Assembly: GCF_003173055.1 (NCBI RefSeq)
Contig: NZ_QGLF01000002.1
Coordinates: 744,322-808,321, forward strand
Direction: 5' to 3'
Origin: Zavarzinia compransoris
GTDB taxonomy: Bacteria > Pseudomonadota > Alphaproteobacteria > Zavarziniales > Zavarziniaceae
DNA: 64,000 bases
The notes beneath the pieces were generated by a model, which searched no databases, had not been told where the DNA came from, and worked only from the letters and a program-made list of their open reading frames with translations. Both the position numbers and the translations under genes were made by a program. Shown here one piece after another: positions 44,995 to 53,281 of the stretch; within the stretch, counting starts at the first letter, position 1, and every line of letters starts with the position of its first letter.

Positions 44995-46865
44995 TTCCAG
45001 CACTCCACCAGCACCGTATAGCGCCGGGCGATCTCGCCGACATCGGCGGCGGACAGCGGCGTGATCGAATCGGCGGCCACCGGCACCACCTGGGCCCGGT
45101 TCAGGAAGGCGGAAACCACCCGTCCCTTGATGGCGAAATTCACGTTCTGCGGAATGTCGCCATAGGCATCGACCACTTCGAGGGCGTCGAGCTTGGCCGA
45201 GACGATGCCGATGACATGGCCCGAACGGTCGAGCAGCGGCCCGCCGGAATTGCCCGGCTGCACCGGCGCCGAAATCTGGAAGTAATCGGGATCGTCGCGC
45301 AGCCCCGCATTGGCGCTGATCGTGCCCGTGGCGACATTGGCTTCCGACGACAGCAGCCCGCGCAGGGGATAGCCGATGGCGACGACATCGTCGCCCGGGC
45401 GCACATCCTTGCCCATGCGGAACACGGCATGGGCGGGCGGGACGGACGAGGCGCGCAGCAGGGCGAGGTCGTGGGCGGCGTCGCTGGCGAGCACGGTGGC
45501 GGCGCCGATCGCCTCCCGCCCCAGGCGCAGCTTCAGGTCGCTGCAGGCGGCGATGACGTGATGGTTGGTCAGCACCATGCCGCTTTGGGAAATGAAGAAG
45601 CCGGAGCCGGTCGAATCCAGTTCGGTGCGGCTGCGCTCGGGCGGGGGCTGGTCGGCGGGGCCGGTGCTGGCGACCCGGGGCGCGGCGCTGCCCGGGCCGG
45701 CGCGGCGCAGCCATTCGTCGGCCCGGCGCCGGGCTTCCTTGGTTTCCGCCCGTTCCATGCGCTCGCTCAGGTCGCCCCGCTCCTCGAGGGCGGCTTCGCG
45801 GTCGGGGCCGGAGCCCATGGACTCGATGGCGATGGTCAGCCACTTATAGGCTTCGATCAGGTCCTGGGGCACGCCCTGGCCATCGCGGTGCAGGGCGGCC
45901 AAGTTGCGCATGGCGCTGGTATTGCCGCGCTGGGCGGCCTGTTCGTACCAATAGGCGGCCTCGTCGGGCGCGCGGGCGATGCCGTCGCCGGAATCGAGCA
46001 GGACGCCCAGGTTGTTCTGGGCCGCGGCATTGCCCTGTTCGGCCGCCTTGCGGTACCAGAGCGCTGCCTCCGCCTTGTTGGCGGGAATGCCTTCGCCGGC
46101 ATCCAGCATCAGGGCAAGGTTGAACTGCGCCTCGACATCGCCCTGTTCGGCGGCCTTGCGGTACCATTTGGCCGCTTCGATATCGTCGAGGGGGACGCCG
46201 GTGCCGAAATCGAACATGACGCCCAGGTTGAACTGGGCGCGGGCGAAGCCCTGTTCGGCGGCGGCGGCATACCAGCGCGCGGCCTCCACCTTGTCCTCGG
46301 CGATGCCGATGCCCTTGTCGTAAAGGACGCCCAGGTTGTTCTGGGCCTTGGCGTGGCCCTGTTCGGCGGCCTTGCGGTACCAGTCCGCGGCGGCGATCGG
46401 GTCGCGCAGGATGCCGTCGCCATTCTCCAGCATCAGGGCCAGATTATACTGCGCGCCGACATGGCCGGTGATCGCGGCCTTGCGGTACCAGAAGGCAGCC
46501 TCTTCCTTGTTCACCTGCACGCCCTTGCCGGAATCATAGAGCAGGGCGAGGTTGAACTGGGCATCCGGATTGCCGCGCTCGGCGGCGAGGCGGTACCATT
46601 TGGCCGCCTCGGCATCGTTTTCGGCCAGGCCCTGGCCATTGTCGAGCATGACGCCGACGCCGAACTGGGCATCGGAATCGCCGCCCTCGGCCAGGGGCAG
46701 CCAGACGCGATAGGCCTCCACGTAGTCGCCGCGCTCGTAGGCGGCGAACCCTTCCTGGTAATTCGCCGCCCAGGCCGGAATCCCGGCCGCCATGAGCACG
46801 AACGAACCGAGCAGGGCGATCGCGCCGACAGCGGCAACAGAGCTGCGGCGGCCAAAAGGCATCAT
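44991..46865 (-). CDS. Sel1-repeat protein with trypsin-like serine protease domain
   Basis: 624 aa, exported (signal peptide near residues 10-33, MAAGIPAWA-ANYQEG). Residues about 35-350 hold nine or so Sel1-like repeats with the regular pattern AAKWYRKAAEQGDVEAQFNLALM. Residues about 420-590 form a chymotrypsin/trypsin-like domain with H436 (LTNHHVIAAC), D466 (AAHDLALL) and S540 (QPGNSGGPL). The repeats probably bind a partner or substrate, and the protease acts in the periplasm. The start at 46865 begins MMPFGRR; a Met one codon later is equally plausible. It is followed in operon by the MOSC gene. Confidence 0.92.
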   Translation of the reverse strand: MMPFGRRSSVAAVGAIALLGSFVLMAAGIPAWAANYQEGFAAYERGDYVEAYRVWLPLAEGGDSDAQFGVGVMLDNGQGLAENDAEAAKWYRLAAERGNPDAQFNLALLYDSGKGVQVNKEEAAFWYRKAAITGHVGAQYNLALMLENGDGILRDPIAAADWYRKAAEQGHAKAQNNLGVLYDKGIGIAEDKVEAARWYAAAAEQGFARAQFNLGVMFDFGTGVPLDDIEAAKWYRKAAEQGDVEAQFNLALMLDAGEGIPANKAEAALWYRKAAEQGNAAAQNNLGVLLDSGDGIARAPDEAAYWYEQAAQRGNTSAMRNLAALHRDGQGVPQDLIEAYKWLTIAIESMGSGPDREAALEERGDLSERMERAETKEARRRADEWLRRAGPGSAAPRVASTGPADQPPPERSRTELDSTGSGFFISQSGMVLTNHHVIAACSDLKLRLGREAIGAATVLASDAAHDLALLRASSVPPAHAVFRMGKDVRPGDDVVAIGYPLRGLLSSEANVATGTISANAGLRDDPDYFQISAPVQPGNSGGPLLDRSGHVIGIVSAKLDALEVVDAYGDIPQNVNFAIKGRVVSAFLNRAQVVPVAADSITPLSAADVGEIARRYTVLVECWK

Positions 46866-46898
46866 GGCAGAGGCACCAATGCGGAAAATCCGATGCAG

Positions 46899-46943
46899 TC
46901 GGGCAGATGTCCTTCGGACAAGTGTCTTTGGGCAAATGTCTCG
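46899..46943. repeat. Three degenerate 15-bp direct repeats upstream of the protease gene
   Basis: Units at 46899-46913, 46914-46928 and 46929-46943 share the pattern T-C-GG-CA-ATGTC/GTGTC (for example TCGGGCAGATGTCCT). They lie 34-78 bases upstream of the protease start, in its likely promoter, and 140 bases before the LysR gene. They could be iteron-like regulator sites. Confidence 0.5.
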
Positions 46944-47082
46944 ACTGTTGTCATACAGGATTTAACTTAGACCGGCCGTTTTCGAGTCGCGACCTTTTTG
47001 CAAGCGCGAAATGCGTTTCCTCGGCGGGTGTGGTAACCGGATCGCGCTTTGCCGGGGGCTGCGCGGCGCTTCAACTGCGGCT

Positions 47083-48012
47083 ATGTCTTGGACCATGCAG
47101 GATTGGGATGATCTGAAGATCGCGCTGGCGATCGCCCGCCACGGCACGCTGACCGCGGCCGGCCGTGCCCTCGGCCTCAACCAGTCGACCATGGGGCGGC
47201 GGCTGTCGGCGCTCGAGGCCGCGGTCGGCCGGCCTTTGTTCGAGCGCCAGGGCACCAGCCTGGTGGCCACCGAACTGGGGGCCAGGGTGGTCGCCGCCGC
47301 CGAGCATATGGCGGGGACTGTGGCCGAATTGTCGGTCGAACTGGCGGGCGGGCCGCTGCCGCTCGAAGGCGTGCTGCGCCTCTCGGCGCCGGAACTGCTG
47401 ATCGCGCCCTTTCTGGCGCCGCGCCTTGCCCCCTTCGTCTCCAGCCATCCGGGGCTTGCCCTCGAACTCGTCTCGGACGAGCGGCCGCCGGTGCTCGCCC
47501 GGCGCGACAGCGATATCGCGCTTCGCTTCGCCCTGCCCGACCAGGCGGAGCTTTTCGTCCGCCGCGTCGCTTTCGTCGCCTTCGCGGTCTATGCCGCGCC
47601 GCGCTATGTGCTGGCGGCCGGCCTCGATCCGGAGGAGCGGCGCTCGCCGGTGGCGGGCACCTTTGCCGGCTGCGACGCGATCGGCCCGCCGCCCGAACTG
47701 TCGGGGGCGGCGGATGCCCAATGGTTCGCCCAGATCGCCCGGGGCGCCCGGCCGGCGCTGCGCGTCGACGGCACGCCGGCGCAGCTGGCGGCGGTCAAGG
47801 CCGGGCTCGGCCTTGCCCTGCTGCCCTGCTTCATCGGCGACGACGAGGGCCTGACCCGCCTGACCGCGCCCGGCGCCTGCCCCTTGCGCGAAGTCTGGCT
47901 GGCGGTGCACCGCGACCTGCGCCATGCGCCGCGGCTGCGCGCCACCATCGACCAGATCAGCGCGATCATGAAGCGCGATCGCCCGGCCCTGATGGGTGCG
48001 CCGCGCCCTTGA
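47083..48012 (+). CDS. LysR-family transcriptional regulator
   Basis: 309 aa. The winged HTH is at the N-terminus (QDWDDLKIALAIARHGTLTAAGRAL, GLNQSTMGRRLSALEAAVGRPLFER), and the substrate-binding domain follows (APELLIAPFLAPRLAPF, DIALRFALPDQ). The start is uncertain: ATG at 47083 or 47095, with no clear ribosome site for either; a longer frame from 47011 is less likely. It sits divergently from the Sel1 protease gene, a typical position for a regulator of it, although control by it is only a guess. Confidence 0.87.
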   Translation: MSWTMQDWDDLKIALAIARHGTLTAAGRALGLNQSTMGRRLSALEAAVGRPLFERQGTSLVATELGARVVAAAEHMAGTVAELSVELAGGPLPLEGVLRLSAPELLIAPFLAPRLAPFVSSHPGLALELVSDERPPVLARRDSDIALRFALPDQAELFVRRVAFVAFAVYAAPRYVLAAGLDPEERRSPVAGTFAGCDAIGPPPELSGAADAQWFAQIARGARPALRVDGTPAQLAAVKAGLGLALLPCFIGDDEGLTRLTAPGACPLREVWLAVHRDLRHAPRLRATIDQISAIMKRDRPALMGAPRP

Positions 48013-48037
48013 TCCGAACCGTAGGCGCCCCGCGCCC

Positions 48038-48985
48038 TTAAGCCTTGGCGAAAGTCTCGCGCAGGCGGGCGGCGCCCTGGGAGAGGGCGGTGCGCCCGGC
48101 CTCGATCACCCCGCCCATGGAACAGAAGCCGTGAATCTGGCCGGGGAATTCGGCCAGCGTCACCTCGTTGCCCGCGGCTTCCAGGGCCCGGGCGTAGGCG
48201 ATGCCTTCGTCCCGCAGGGGGTCGAAGCCGGCGACGACGACATGGGCCGCCGGCAGCCGGGCCAGGTCCGGGTGGCGCAGCGGCGAGAAGCGCGGATCGC
48301 CGAGGTCGCTGCTGCCGTCGCCGACATATTGCTGGAAGAACCAGGTCATCAGGTCCTGGTCGAGCATATAGCCCTCGGCATTGGCAGTGCGCGACAGGCC
48401 CTCGTGCAGGGCATCGGTCGCCGGGTAGATCAGCAATTGGAAGACGATGCGGGGCCCGCCGGCATCGCGGACCTGCTGGCTGACCACGGCGGACAGATTG
48501 CCGCCCGCGCTGTCGCCGCCGACCGCGATCCGCGTCGCATCGGCGCCCAGGGCCGCGGCATTGCGCGCCACCCAATGGACGGCGGCGAGGCAATCCTCGA
48601 CCGCGGCCGGAAAGCGGTGCTCGGGGGCGAGGCGGTAGTCGACGGCGACGACCAGGCACTTCGCCTCGTTGGCCAGCAGCCGGCAGCCGCCGTCATGGGT
48701 GTCCAGGCTGCCGATGACGAAGCCGCCGCCATGGAAGAACACCAGCACCGGCAGGGGGCCGGGCGGGGCCGCCACCGGCGTATAGATGCGCAGGCCGATG
48801 TCGCCGCCCGGGCCCGGCATGGTGCGGTCCTCGACCTTGCCGATGGGCTGGTCCTTGATGTCGGTCAGCTTGCAGGTCATCTCGAACATCTGGCGGGCGA
48901 TGCTGGCCGGCACCTGATGCAGCTTGGGCAGGGGCGAGCGCGCCACCTGGTCGAGAATGGCCTTGGCCTGGGGGTCGAGGGTCAT
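48038..48985 (-). CDS. Alpha/beta hydrolase of the hormone-sensitive lipase family
   Basis: 315 aa esterase. The oxyanion motif HGGGF is in VFFHGGGFVIGSL, S159 lies in GGDSAGGNLS, an Asp is in AGFDPLRDEG, and the His is in PGQIHGFCSM. An N-terminal helical cap holds the family's substrate entrance. Members hydrolyse short to medium esters; some act on steroid or lipid esters. The start at 48985 gives MTLDPQAKAILDQ, the standard beginning for this family. Confidence 0.9.
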   Translation of the reverse strand: MTLDPQAKAILDQVARSPLPKLHQVPASIARQMFEMTCKLTDIKDQPIGKVEDRTMPGPGGDIGLRIYTPVAAPPGPLPVLVFFHGGGFVIGSLDTHDGGCRLLANEAKCLVVAVDYRLAPEHRFPAAVEDCLAAVHWVARNAAALGADATRIAVGGDSAGGNLSAVVSQQVRDAGGPRIVFQLLIYPATDALHEGLSRTANAEGYMLDQDLMTWFFQQYVGDGSSDLGDPRFSPLRHPDLARLPAAHVVVAGFDPLRDEGIAYARALEAAGNEVTLAEFPGQIHGFCSMGGVIEAGRTALSQGAARLRETFAKA

Positions 48986-49182
48986 GGGTCTTTCCGTCCT
49001 TATGGGTGACACCCGGGCGGCACGCCGCTTTCGCGTCTCTCCCTGCCGGTCCCGGGCGAGCCGCAGGCTATCGCCGGGCCTTGACCCTGTCATGGAAAAA
49101 TGGCGGGACAAAGACATGTCCCCATTCAGGAAATTCTAACGGTTTACATTCAAATTGGTTGCATTGGGATCGGGTGAACCAC

Positions 49183-49719
49183 ATGCAACGCAGATCGAAA
49201 TTCCAGGGGCGCATACAGGCCCAGGGACGCATCCAGGCAAGGACGGTCGATGCCTATGGCCTGTCGCTGCTGCTGGCGGGCCTGCTGCTCGCCGCCGCCG
49301 TCGCCTATGCCCTGTCCGGCCTGCCGGGCCTGCTGGCCGGGCCGGCGCCCCGGGTGATCGCCGGCTATGCCTCGGTCGTCGACGGCGAGACCCTGGACCT
49401 GATGGGCGAGCGCATCCGCCTTGCCGGCATCGATGCCCCTGCCCTGGGCCAGGACTGCCTGCGCGACGGCCGGGAGCGCGACTGCGGGCGCGAGGCGGCC
49501 ATGGTCCTGCGCCGCCTGGTCGGCTGGCAGCGCATCGCCTGCGTCGACCGCGGTATGGACGGCAGCGGCCGCACCCTTGCCACCTGCGCCTATGACGCAG
49601 GCGACGTGGGCGCGGACCTAGTCGGCCTCGGCGTCGCGGTCGAGCAAGCCTCCGCCAGCCGCATCGTCGCCGACAGCCTGCGCCTCAGCCCCGCCCTGTG
49701 GCTGACGGTCGAGCGGTGA
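49183..49719 (+). CDS. Membrane-anchored staphylococcal nuclease-like protein, catalytic Glu missing
   Basis: 178 aa. An N-terminal membrane helix (GLSLLLAGLLLAAAVAYAL) is followed by an SNase-like OB fold: AGYASVVDGETLDLMGERIRLAGIDAP, then CGREAAMVLRRLVG and DRGMDGSGRTLATC. The metal-ligand Asp and Arg positions are kept, but the catalytic Glu of the GIDAPE motif is replaced by A87 (GIDAPALGQ), so nuclease activity is doubtful. It may instead bind nucleic acid or be a structural relic. The start at 49183 has no strong ribosome site. Confidence 0.78.
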   Translation: MQRRSKFQGRIQAQGRIQARTVDAYGLSLLLAGLLLAAAVAYALSGLPGLLAGPAPRVIAGYASVVDGETLDLMGERIRLAGIDAPALGQDCLRDGRERDCGREAAMVLRRLVGWQRIACVDRGMDGSGRTLATCAYDAGDVGADLVGLGVAVEQASASRIVADSLRLSPALWLTVER

Positions 49720-49730
49720 TCGGATTCTGA

Positions 49731-49770
49731 ACTTACGATTTTACATATTTAGTATTTCTGTATAGTCTTC
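49731..49770 (+). promoter_or_regulatory. AT-rich promoter region of the CYP51-ferredoxin gene
   Basis: An AT-rich patch between the nuclease and P450 genes. TATAGT (49761-49766) with TTTTAC (49739-49744), or TAGTAT (49750-49755), are candidate promoter elements. The sequence AATCGTAA (complement of 49733-49740) resembles part of the TetR-site motif at 59249. Confidence 0.4.
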
Positions 49771-49837
49771 CTTCCCAGGAAACGCGGCCCGGTCCGGGCG
49801 ACCGTCGCAGGCGGCATCAGGGCGAGGGGGGGAAGGC

Positions 49838-51499
49838 ATGAGTGTCCAGGCAAGTGCGCGGGCCGGCGGCGGCGACGAGCCGCCGATGGTGAAGGGGGGC
49901 ATCCCCTGGATCGGCCATATGCTCGCCTTCGCTTCCAACCCGTTCAAATTCGTCGAGCGGGCGGCGCGCGAGGCGGGCGAGGTCGCGGCCTTCCGCCTGC
50001 TCGGCCAGCGCATCGTGCTGCTGACCGGGGACGAGGCGAGCGAAGCCTTCTACCGTTCCTCGGACGAACAGCTCGACCAGTCGGCGGCCTATAAGCTGAT
50101 GACGCCGATCTTCGGCGAAGGTCTCGTCTTCGACGCCCCGATCGCGCGGAAGAACGAACAGCTGCGCATGCTGATGCCGGCCCTCCGGGTCGAGGCCATG
50201 CGCGACCATTCGACGAAGATCGTCCAGGAGGTCGAGGACATCATCGCCGGCTGGGGCGATGCCGGCGAGATCGAACTGGTCGAGTTCATGAAGCAGCTGA
50301 CGATCAATACCGCCAGCCATTGCCTGCTCGGACGCGAATTCCGCTACGAGCTGAGCACCGAATTCGCCCATATCTATCACGACCTCGAACAGGGCGTGCA
50401 CCCCCTCGCCTATCATTTCCCCAATCTGCCGATCCCGAAGTTCCGCCGCCGCGACAAGGCGCGCAAGCGCCTCCAGGAACTGGTCGGCGCCATCGTGCGG
50501 AAGCGCGCCTCCCAGGCGGAAAAGCCCAGCGACATGTTCCAGTCGCTGATCGACATGCGTTACGAGGACGGCGCCAAGCTCGACGAAAACGAGATCACCG
50601 GCCTGCTGGTCGGCGCCATCTTCGCCGGCCACCACACGAGTTCCGGCACCGCGGCCTGGGTGCTCCTGGAACTCCTCAAGAACCCGCCGGTCCTGCGCGC
50701 GGCGCGGCAGGAACTGGACGCCCTGTTGGGCCGCAAGGGCGACGTCACCTTCCAGAGCCTGCGGGAAATGCCCGTGCTCGAAAACGTGCTGAAGGAAGTG
50801 CTGCGCCTGCATCCGCCCCTGATCATCCTGATGCGGCAAGTGTCGGAAGACCTGCATGTCAAGGGTTACACGATCAAGGCCGGCGACATGGTCTGGGCCT
50901 CGCCGCCGGTGACGCACCGCATGTCGCGCCTGTTCTCCAATCCGGCCGCCTTCGATCCCGACCGCTTCTCGCCCGAGCGGCGCGAGGACCGCAACCTGAT
51001 GGCCTATCAGCCCTTCGGCGGCGGCAAGCACAAATGCTCGGGCAATGCCTTCGCCATGTTCCAGATCAAGGCGATCTTCGCCGTGCTGCTGCGCCGCTAC
51101 GACTTCGAACTGGTCGACGCGCCCGAGAGCTATGTCGACAATTACGCCGACATGATCGTGCAGCCGAAATCGCCCTGCCGCCTGCGCTATCGCCGGCGCC
51201 CGGCTTCGAGTTTCGTCTCGGATTACGGCAAGGGCGAGCCGCCGCCCGCCGCCGGCAAATGCCCGGTCGATCACGGCGCCCGCGCCCGGGTGGAAATGCC
51301 GAAGATCACGGTCGCCGTCGATCGCGGTCTCTGCCAGGGCCATGCCATGTGCATGGGCGAGGCGCCGGATCATTTCCACGTCGGCGAGGACGGCGTGCTG
51401 CGCATCGTCAAGGAAGCGGTGACCGAGGCCGAGATGGCGGCGGTGCAATCCGCCATCAATTATTGCCCGAACGCGGCGCTGCGCCTCGAACGGCGCTGA
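49838..51499 (+). CDS. cyp51: CYP51 sterol 14-alpha-demethylase fused to a [3Fe-4S] ferredoxin
   Basis: 553 aa. Residues 1-460 are a P450 of the CYP51 family: LMTPIFGEGLVFDA (B-C region), the I-helix FAGHHTSSGTAAWVLLELLK, ExxR VLKEVLRLHPPLIILMRQ and the heme loop FGGGKHKCSG with C400. These match Mycobacterium CYP51 closely. A short Pro/Ala linker is followed by a ferredoxin (residues about 485-553) with C499-H502-C505 and C543-P, the CxxHxxC arrangement of a [3Fe-4S] cluster. The same fusion is known in Methylococcus capsulatus CYP51. It removes the 14-methyl group of lanosterol, obtusifoliol or eburicol. A ferredoxin reductase is encoded at 60.9 kb. Confidence 0.93.
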   Translation: MSVQASARAGGGDEPPMVKGGIPWIGHMLAFASNPFKFVERAAREAGEVAAFRLLGQRIVLLTGDEASEAFYRSSDEQLDQSAAYKLMTPIFGEGLVFDAPIARKNEQLRMLMPALRVEAMRDHSTKIVQEVEDIIAGWGDAGEIELVEFMKQLTINTASHCLLGREFRYELSTEFAHIYHDLEQGVHPLAYHFPNLPIPKFRRRDKARKRLQELVGAIVRKRASQAEKPSDMFQSLIDMRYEDGAKLDENEITGLLVGAIFAGHHTSSGTAAWVLLELLKNPPVLRAARQELDALLGRKGDVTFQSLREMPVLENVLKEVLRLHPPLIILMRQVSEDLHVKGYTIKAGDMVWASPPVTHRMSRLFSNPAAFDPDRFSPERREDRNLMAYQPFGGGKHKCSGNAFAMFQIKAIFAVLLRRYDFELVDAPESYVDNYADMIVQPKSPCRLRYRRRPASSFVSDYGKGEPPPAAGKCPVDHGARARVEMPKITVAVDRGLCQGHAMCMGEAPDHFHVGEDGVLRIVKEAVTEAEMAAVQSAINYCPNAALRLERR

Positions 51500-51507
51500 G
51501 GCGGGCG

Positions 51508-52530
51508 ATGAAGATCTTCGTCACCGGGGCGACCGGCTTCGTCGGCGCCCATACCGCCCGCGCCCTGCTCGAAGCCGGGCACGACCTGCGCCTGCTCGCC
51601 CGCGATCCTGCGGCGTTACGGCGCTATTTCGCCCGTTTCGGCCAGCGGGTGGACGATATTGTCGAAGGCGACATGCGCGATGCGCCGCTGGTCGGCAAGG
51701 CGATGGCGGGCTGCGATGCGGTCTTTCACGCTGCCGCCCTGGTCTCGGTCGATCCGAAGCGCGCCGACGAGATCTATCGCAACAATATCGCCGGGATCGA
51801 TGCCGTGCTCGGTACCGCCTGCCGGCTGGGCATCGGGCGGATCGTCTATGTCTCCAGCCTGTCCGTGCTGTTCCAGAAGGGTGTGACGCGGATCGACGAG
51901 GCGACCCCCCTCGGCACGCCGGCCAATGCCTATGCCCGCTCGAAGCGCGACTGTGACGCTCATGTCCGGCGCCTGCAGGCGGCGGGGCGGCCGATCCAGA
52001 TGACCTATCCGGCCGGCATCTTCGGGCCGGACGATCCCAAGCTGTCGGAGGCGAACCATGGCGTTACCGCCTTCGTCAAGGTGGTGCCGCGGACCTCGAC
52101 CGGGCTGCAGGCGATCGACGTCCGCGATCTCGCCGCCGTTCACCGCCACCTGCTCGAACATCCGGCCGAGGGCGATTACACGGCGGCGCGCTTCATCGTC
52201 GGCGGGCGCTATTACCCCTGGGCGGCGTTCCGCCGCCTGCTGCAGGGCCTGACCGGGCGGCGCATCCCGGCGCCGCCGCTGCCCGGCGCCCTGATGCGGG
52301 CGATGGGGGGGACGGTCGATCTCATCCGCCGCATCGTGCCCTTCGAGACCCAGGTCTCGGGCGAGGCGATGACCTATGTCACCCGCTGGGCCGAAGCCTC
52401 CTCGGCGCGCATCCTGGCGCGCACCGGCATGGCGTTCCGCACCGGCGAGGAAACCTTCGGCGATACGATCCGCTGGCTGGTCGCGGCCGGCCATCTCGAC
52501 GCCCGCCACGCCGGCCGCCTGGCGGCCTGA
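51508..52530 (+). CDS. Extended SDR, NAD-dependent epimerase/dehydrogenase family
   Basis: 340 aa. The N-terminal Rossmann motif GATGFVGAHTA and catalytic YARSK (the Y-x3-K in NAYARSKRDCD), with the SS in VYVSSLSVLF, are present. It belongs to the dihydroflavonol reductase/3-beta-HSD-like group. In this cluster it is a likely candidate for a sterol 3-dehydrogenase or reductase, but a sugar or other substrate cannot be excluded. It begins 8 bases after the P450 gene. Its last codons are part of the first copy of a 28-bp repeat. Confidence 0.8.
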   Translation: MKIFVTGATGFVGAHTARALLEAGHDLRLLARDPAALRRYFARFGQRVDDIVEGDMRDAPLVGKAMAGCDAVFHAAALVSVDPKRADEIYRNNIAGIDAVLGTACRLGIGRIVYVSSLSVLFQKGVTRIDEATPLGTPANAYARSKRDCDAHVRRLQAAGRPIQMTYPAGIFGPDDPKLSEANHGVTAFVKVVPRTSTGLQAIDVRDLAAVHRHLLEHPAEGDYTAARFIVGGRYYPWAAFRRLLQGLTGRRIPAPPLPGALMRAMGGTVDLIRRIVPFETQVSGEAMTYVTRWAEASSARILARTGMAFRTGEETFGDTIRWLVAAGHLDARHAGRLAA

Positions 52531-52624
52531 AAGACACCCCGGCCGCTTGGCGGCCTGAAAGACACCCCGGCCGCTTGGCGGCCTGAAAGACACAACGGCC
52601 GCCTAGCGGCCTGAACGATAACAG
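52513..52624. repeat. Four tandem 28-bp repeats, each a hairpin
   Basis: Four contiguous units at 52513-52540, 52541-52568, 52569-52596 and 52597-52624. Units 1-3 are nearly identical; unit 4 is diverged. Each starts with the inverted repeat GGCCGC-N3-GCGGCC, and TGA stop codons recur in each. The array runs from the end of the SDR gene into the leader of the SnoaL-like gene; the ribosome site of the latter lies just after unit 4. Confidence 0.93.
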
Positions 52625-52637
52625 GGAGGAAAATATC

Positions 52638-53273
52638 ATGTCCGACAAGCGCGTTGCCTCGATCGTGCCGCCCAACAAAGCCTATCCCCGCGCCGAACTC
52701 GAAGAGATGGTCGAGCGCTGGCTGCAAGGCAATGTTGCCTGCGAGAAGGCGGGCGATTGGACCGGCCTCGGCAATTTCTATACCGAAGGCGCGGTCTATT
52801 CCTGGAACATCGGCCCGAACGAGGAATTCGTCGCCAACGGCCGCCGGGAAATCGTCGATATCGCCGTCGGCTATCAGATGAAGGGGTTCGAGGAGTGGGA
52901 GTATCCCTATCACGACATCGTGATCGACGAGAAGCGCGGCACGGTGATCGGCTTCTGGAAGCAGCGTGCCCCCTACAAGCGGCCTGACGGCAGCTTCTAC
53001 GAGATCGCGGGCATCGGCGGTTCCTGGTTCGAATACGGCGGCAATTTCCAGTGGCAGTGGCAGCGCGATTTCTTCGATCTCGGCAATGCCAAGGATTGCT
53101 TCTTCCAGCTGGCGGGCGCCGGCGTGCTCTCGCCCGTGGTGAAGGAAAAGATCCATCTTCAGGCCAAGGGCAAGCTGCTGCCCGGGCATCGCCGCCTGCA
53201 CCCGGAACTCTCCACATTCCAGAAGGTCCGCAACACCATGGCGATTGCGAAGATCGCCCTGCTCGGCCGGTGA
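52638..53273 (+). CDS. SnoaL/NTF2-fold protein
   Basis: 211 aa predicted to adopt the NTF2-like fold shared by SnoaL cyclases and ketosteroid isomerase (VERWLQGNVACEKAGDWTGLGNFYTEGAVYSW; NGRREIVDIAVGYQMKGFEEWEYP; GTVIGFWKQRAPY). A strong ribosome site (AGGGAGGA) precedes it. In this sterol cluster it could be a binding protein or an isomerase, but catalytic residues cannot be picked with confidence. It is preceded by the 28-bp repeat array and followed 8 bases later by the cyclopropylsterol isomerase-like gene. Confidence 0.78.
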   Translation: MSDKRVASIVPPNKAYPRAELEEMVERWLQGNVACEKAGDWTGLGNFYTEGAVYSWNIGPNEEFVANGRREIVDIAVGYQMKGFEEWEYPYHDIVIDEKRGTVIGFWKQRAPYKRPDGSFYEIAGIGGSWFEYGGNFQWQWQRDFFDLGNAKDCFFQLAGAGVLSPVVKEKIHLQAKGKLLPGHRRLHPELSTFQKVRNTMAIAKIALLGR

Positions 53274-53281
53274 GAGCGCCG

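Noticed and set aside
52513-52624. Short CRISPR array
   Set aside because: Repeats are contiguous with no spacers and no cas genes are present.
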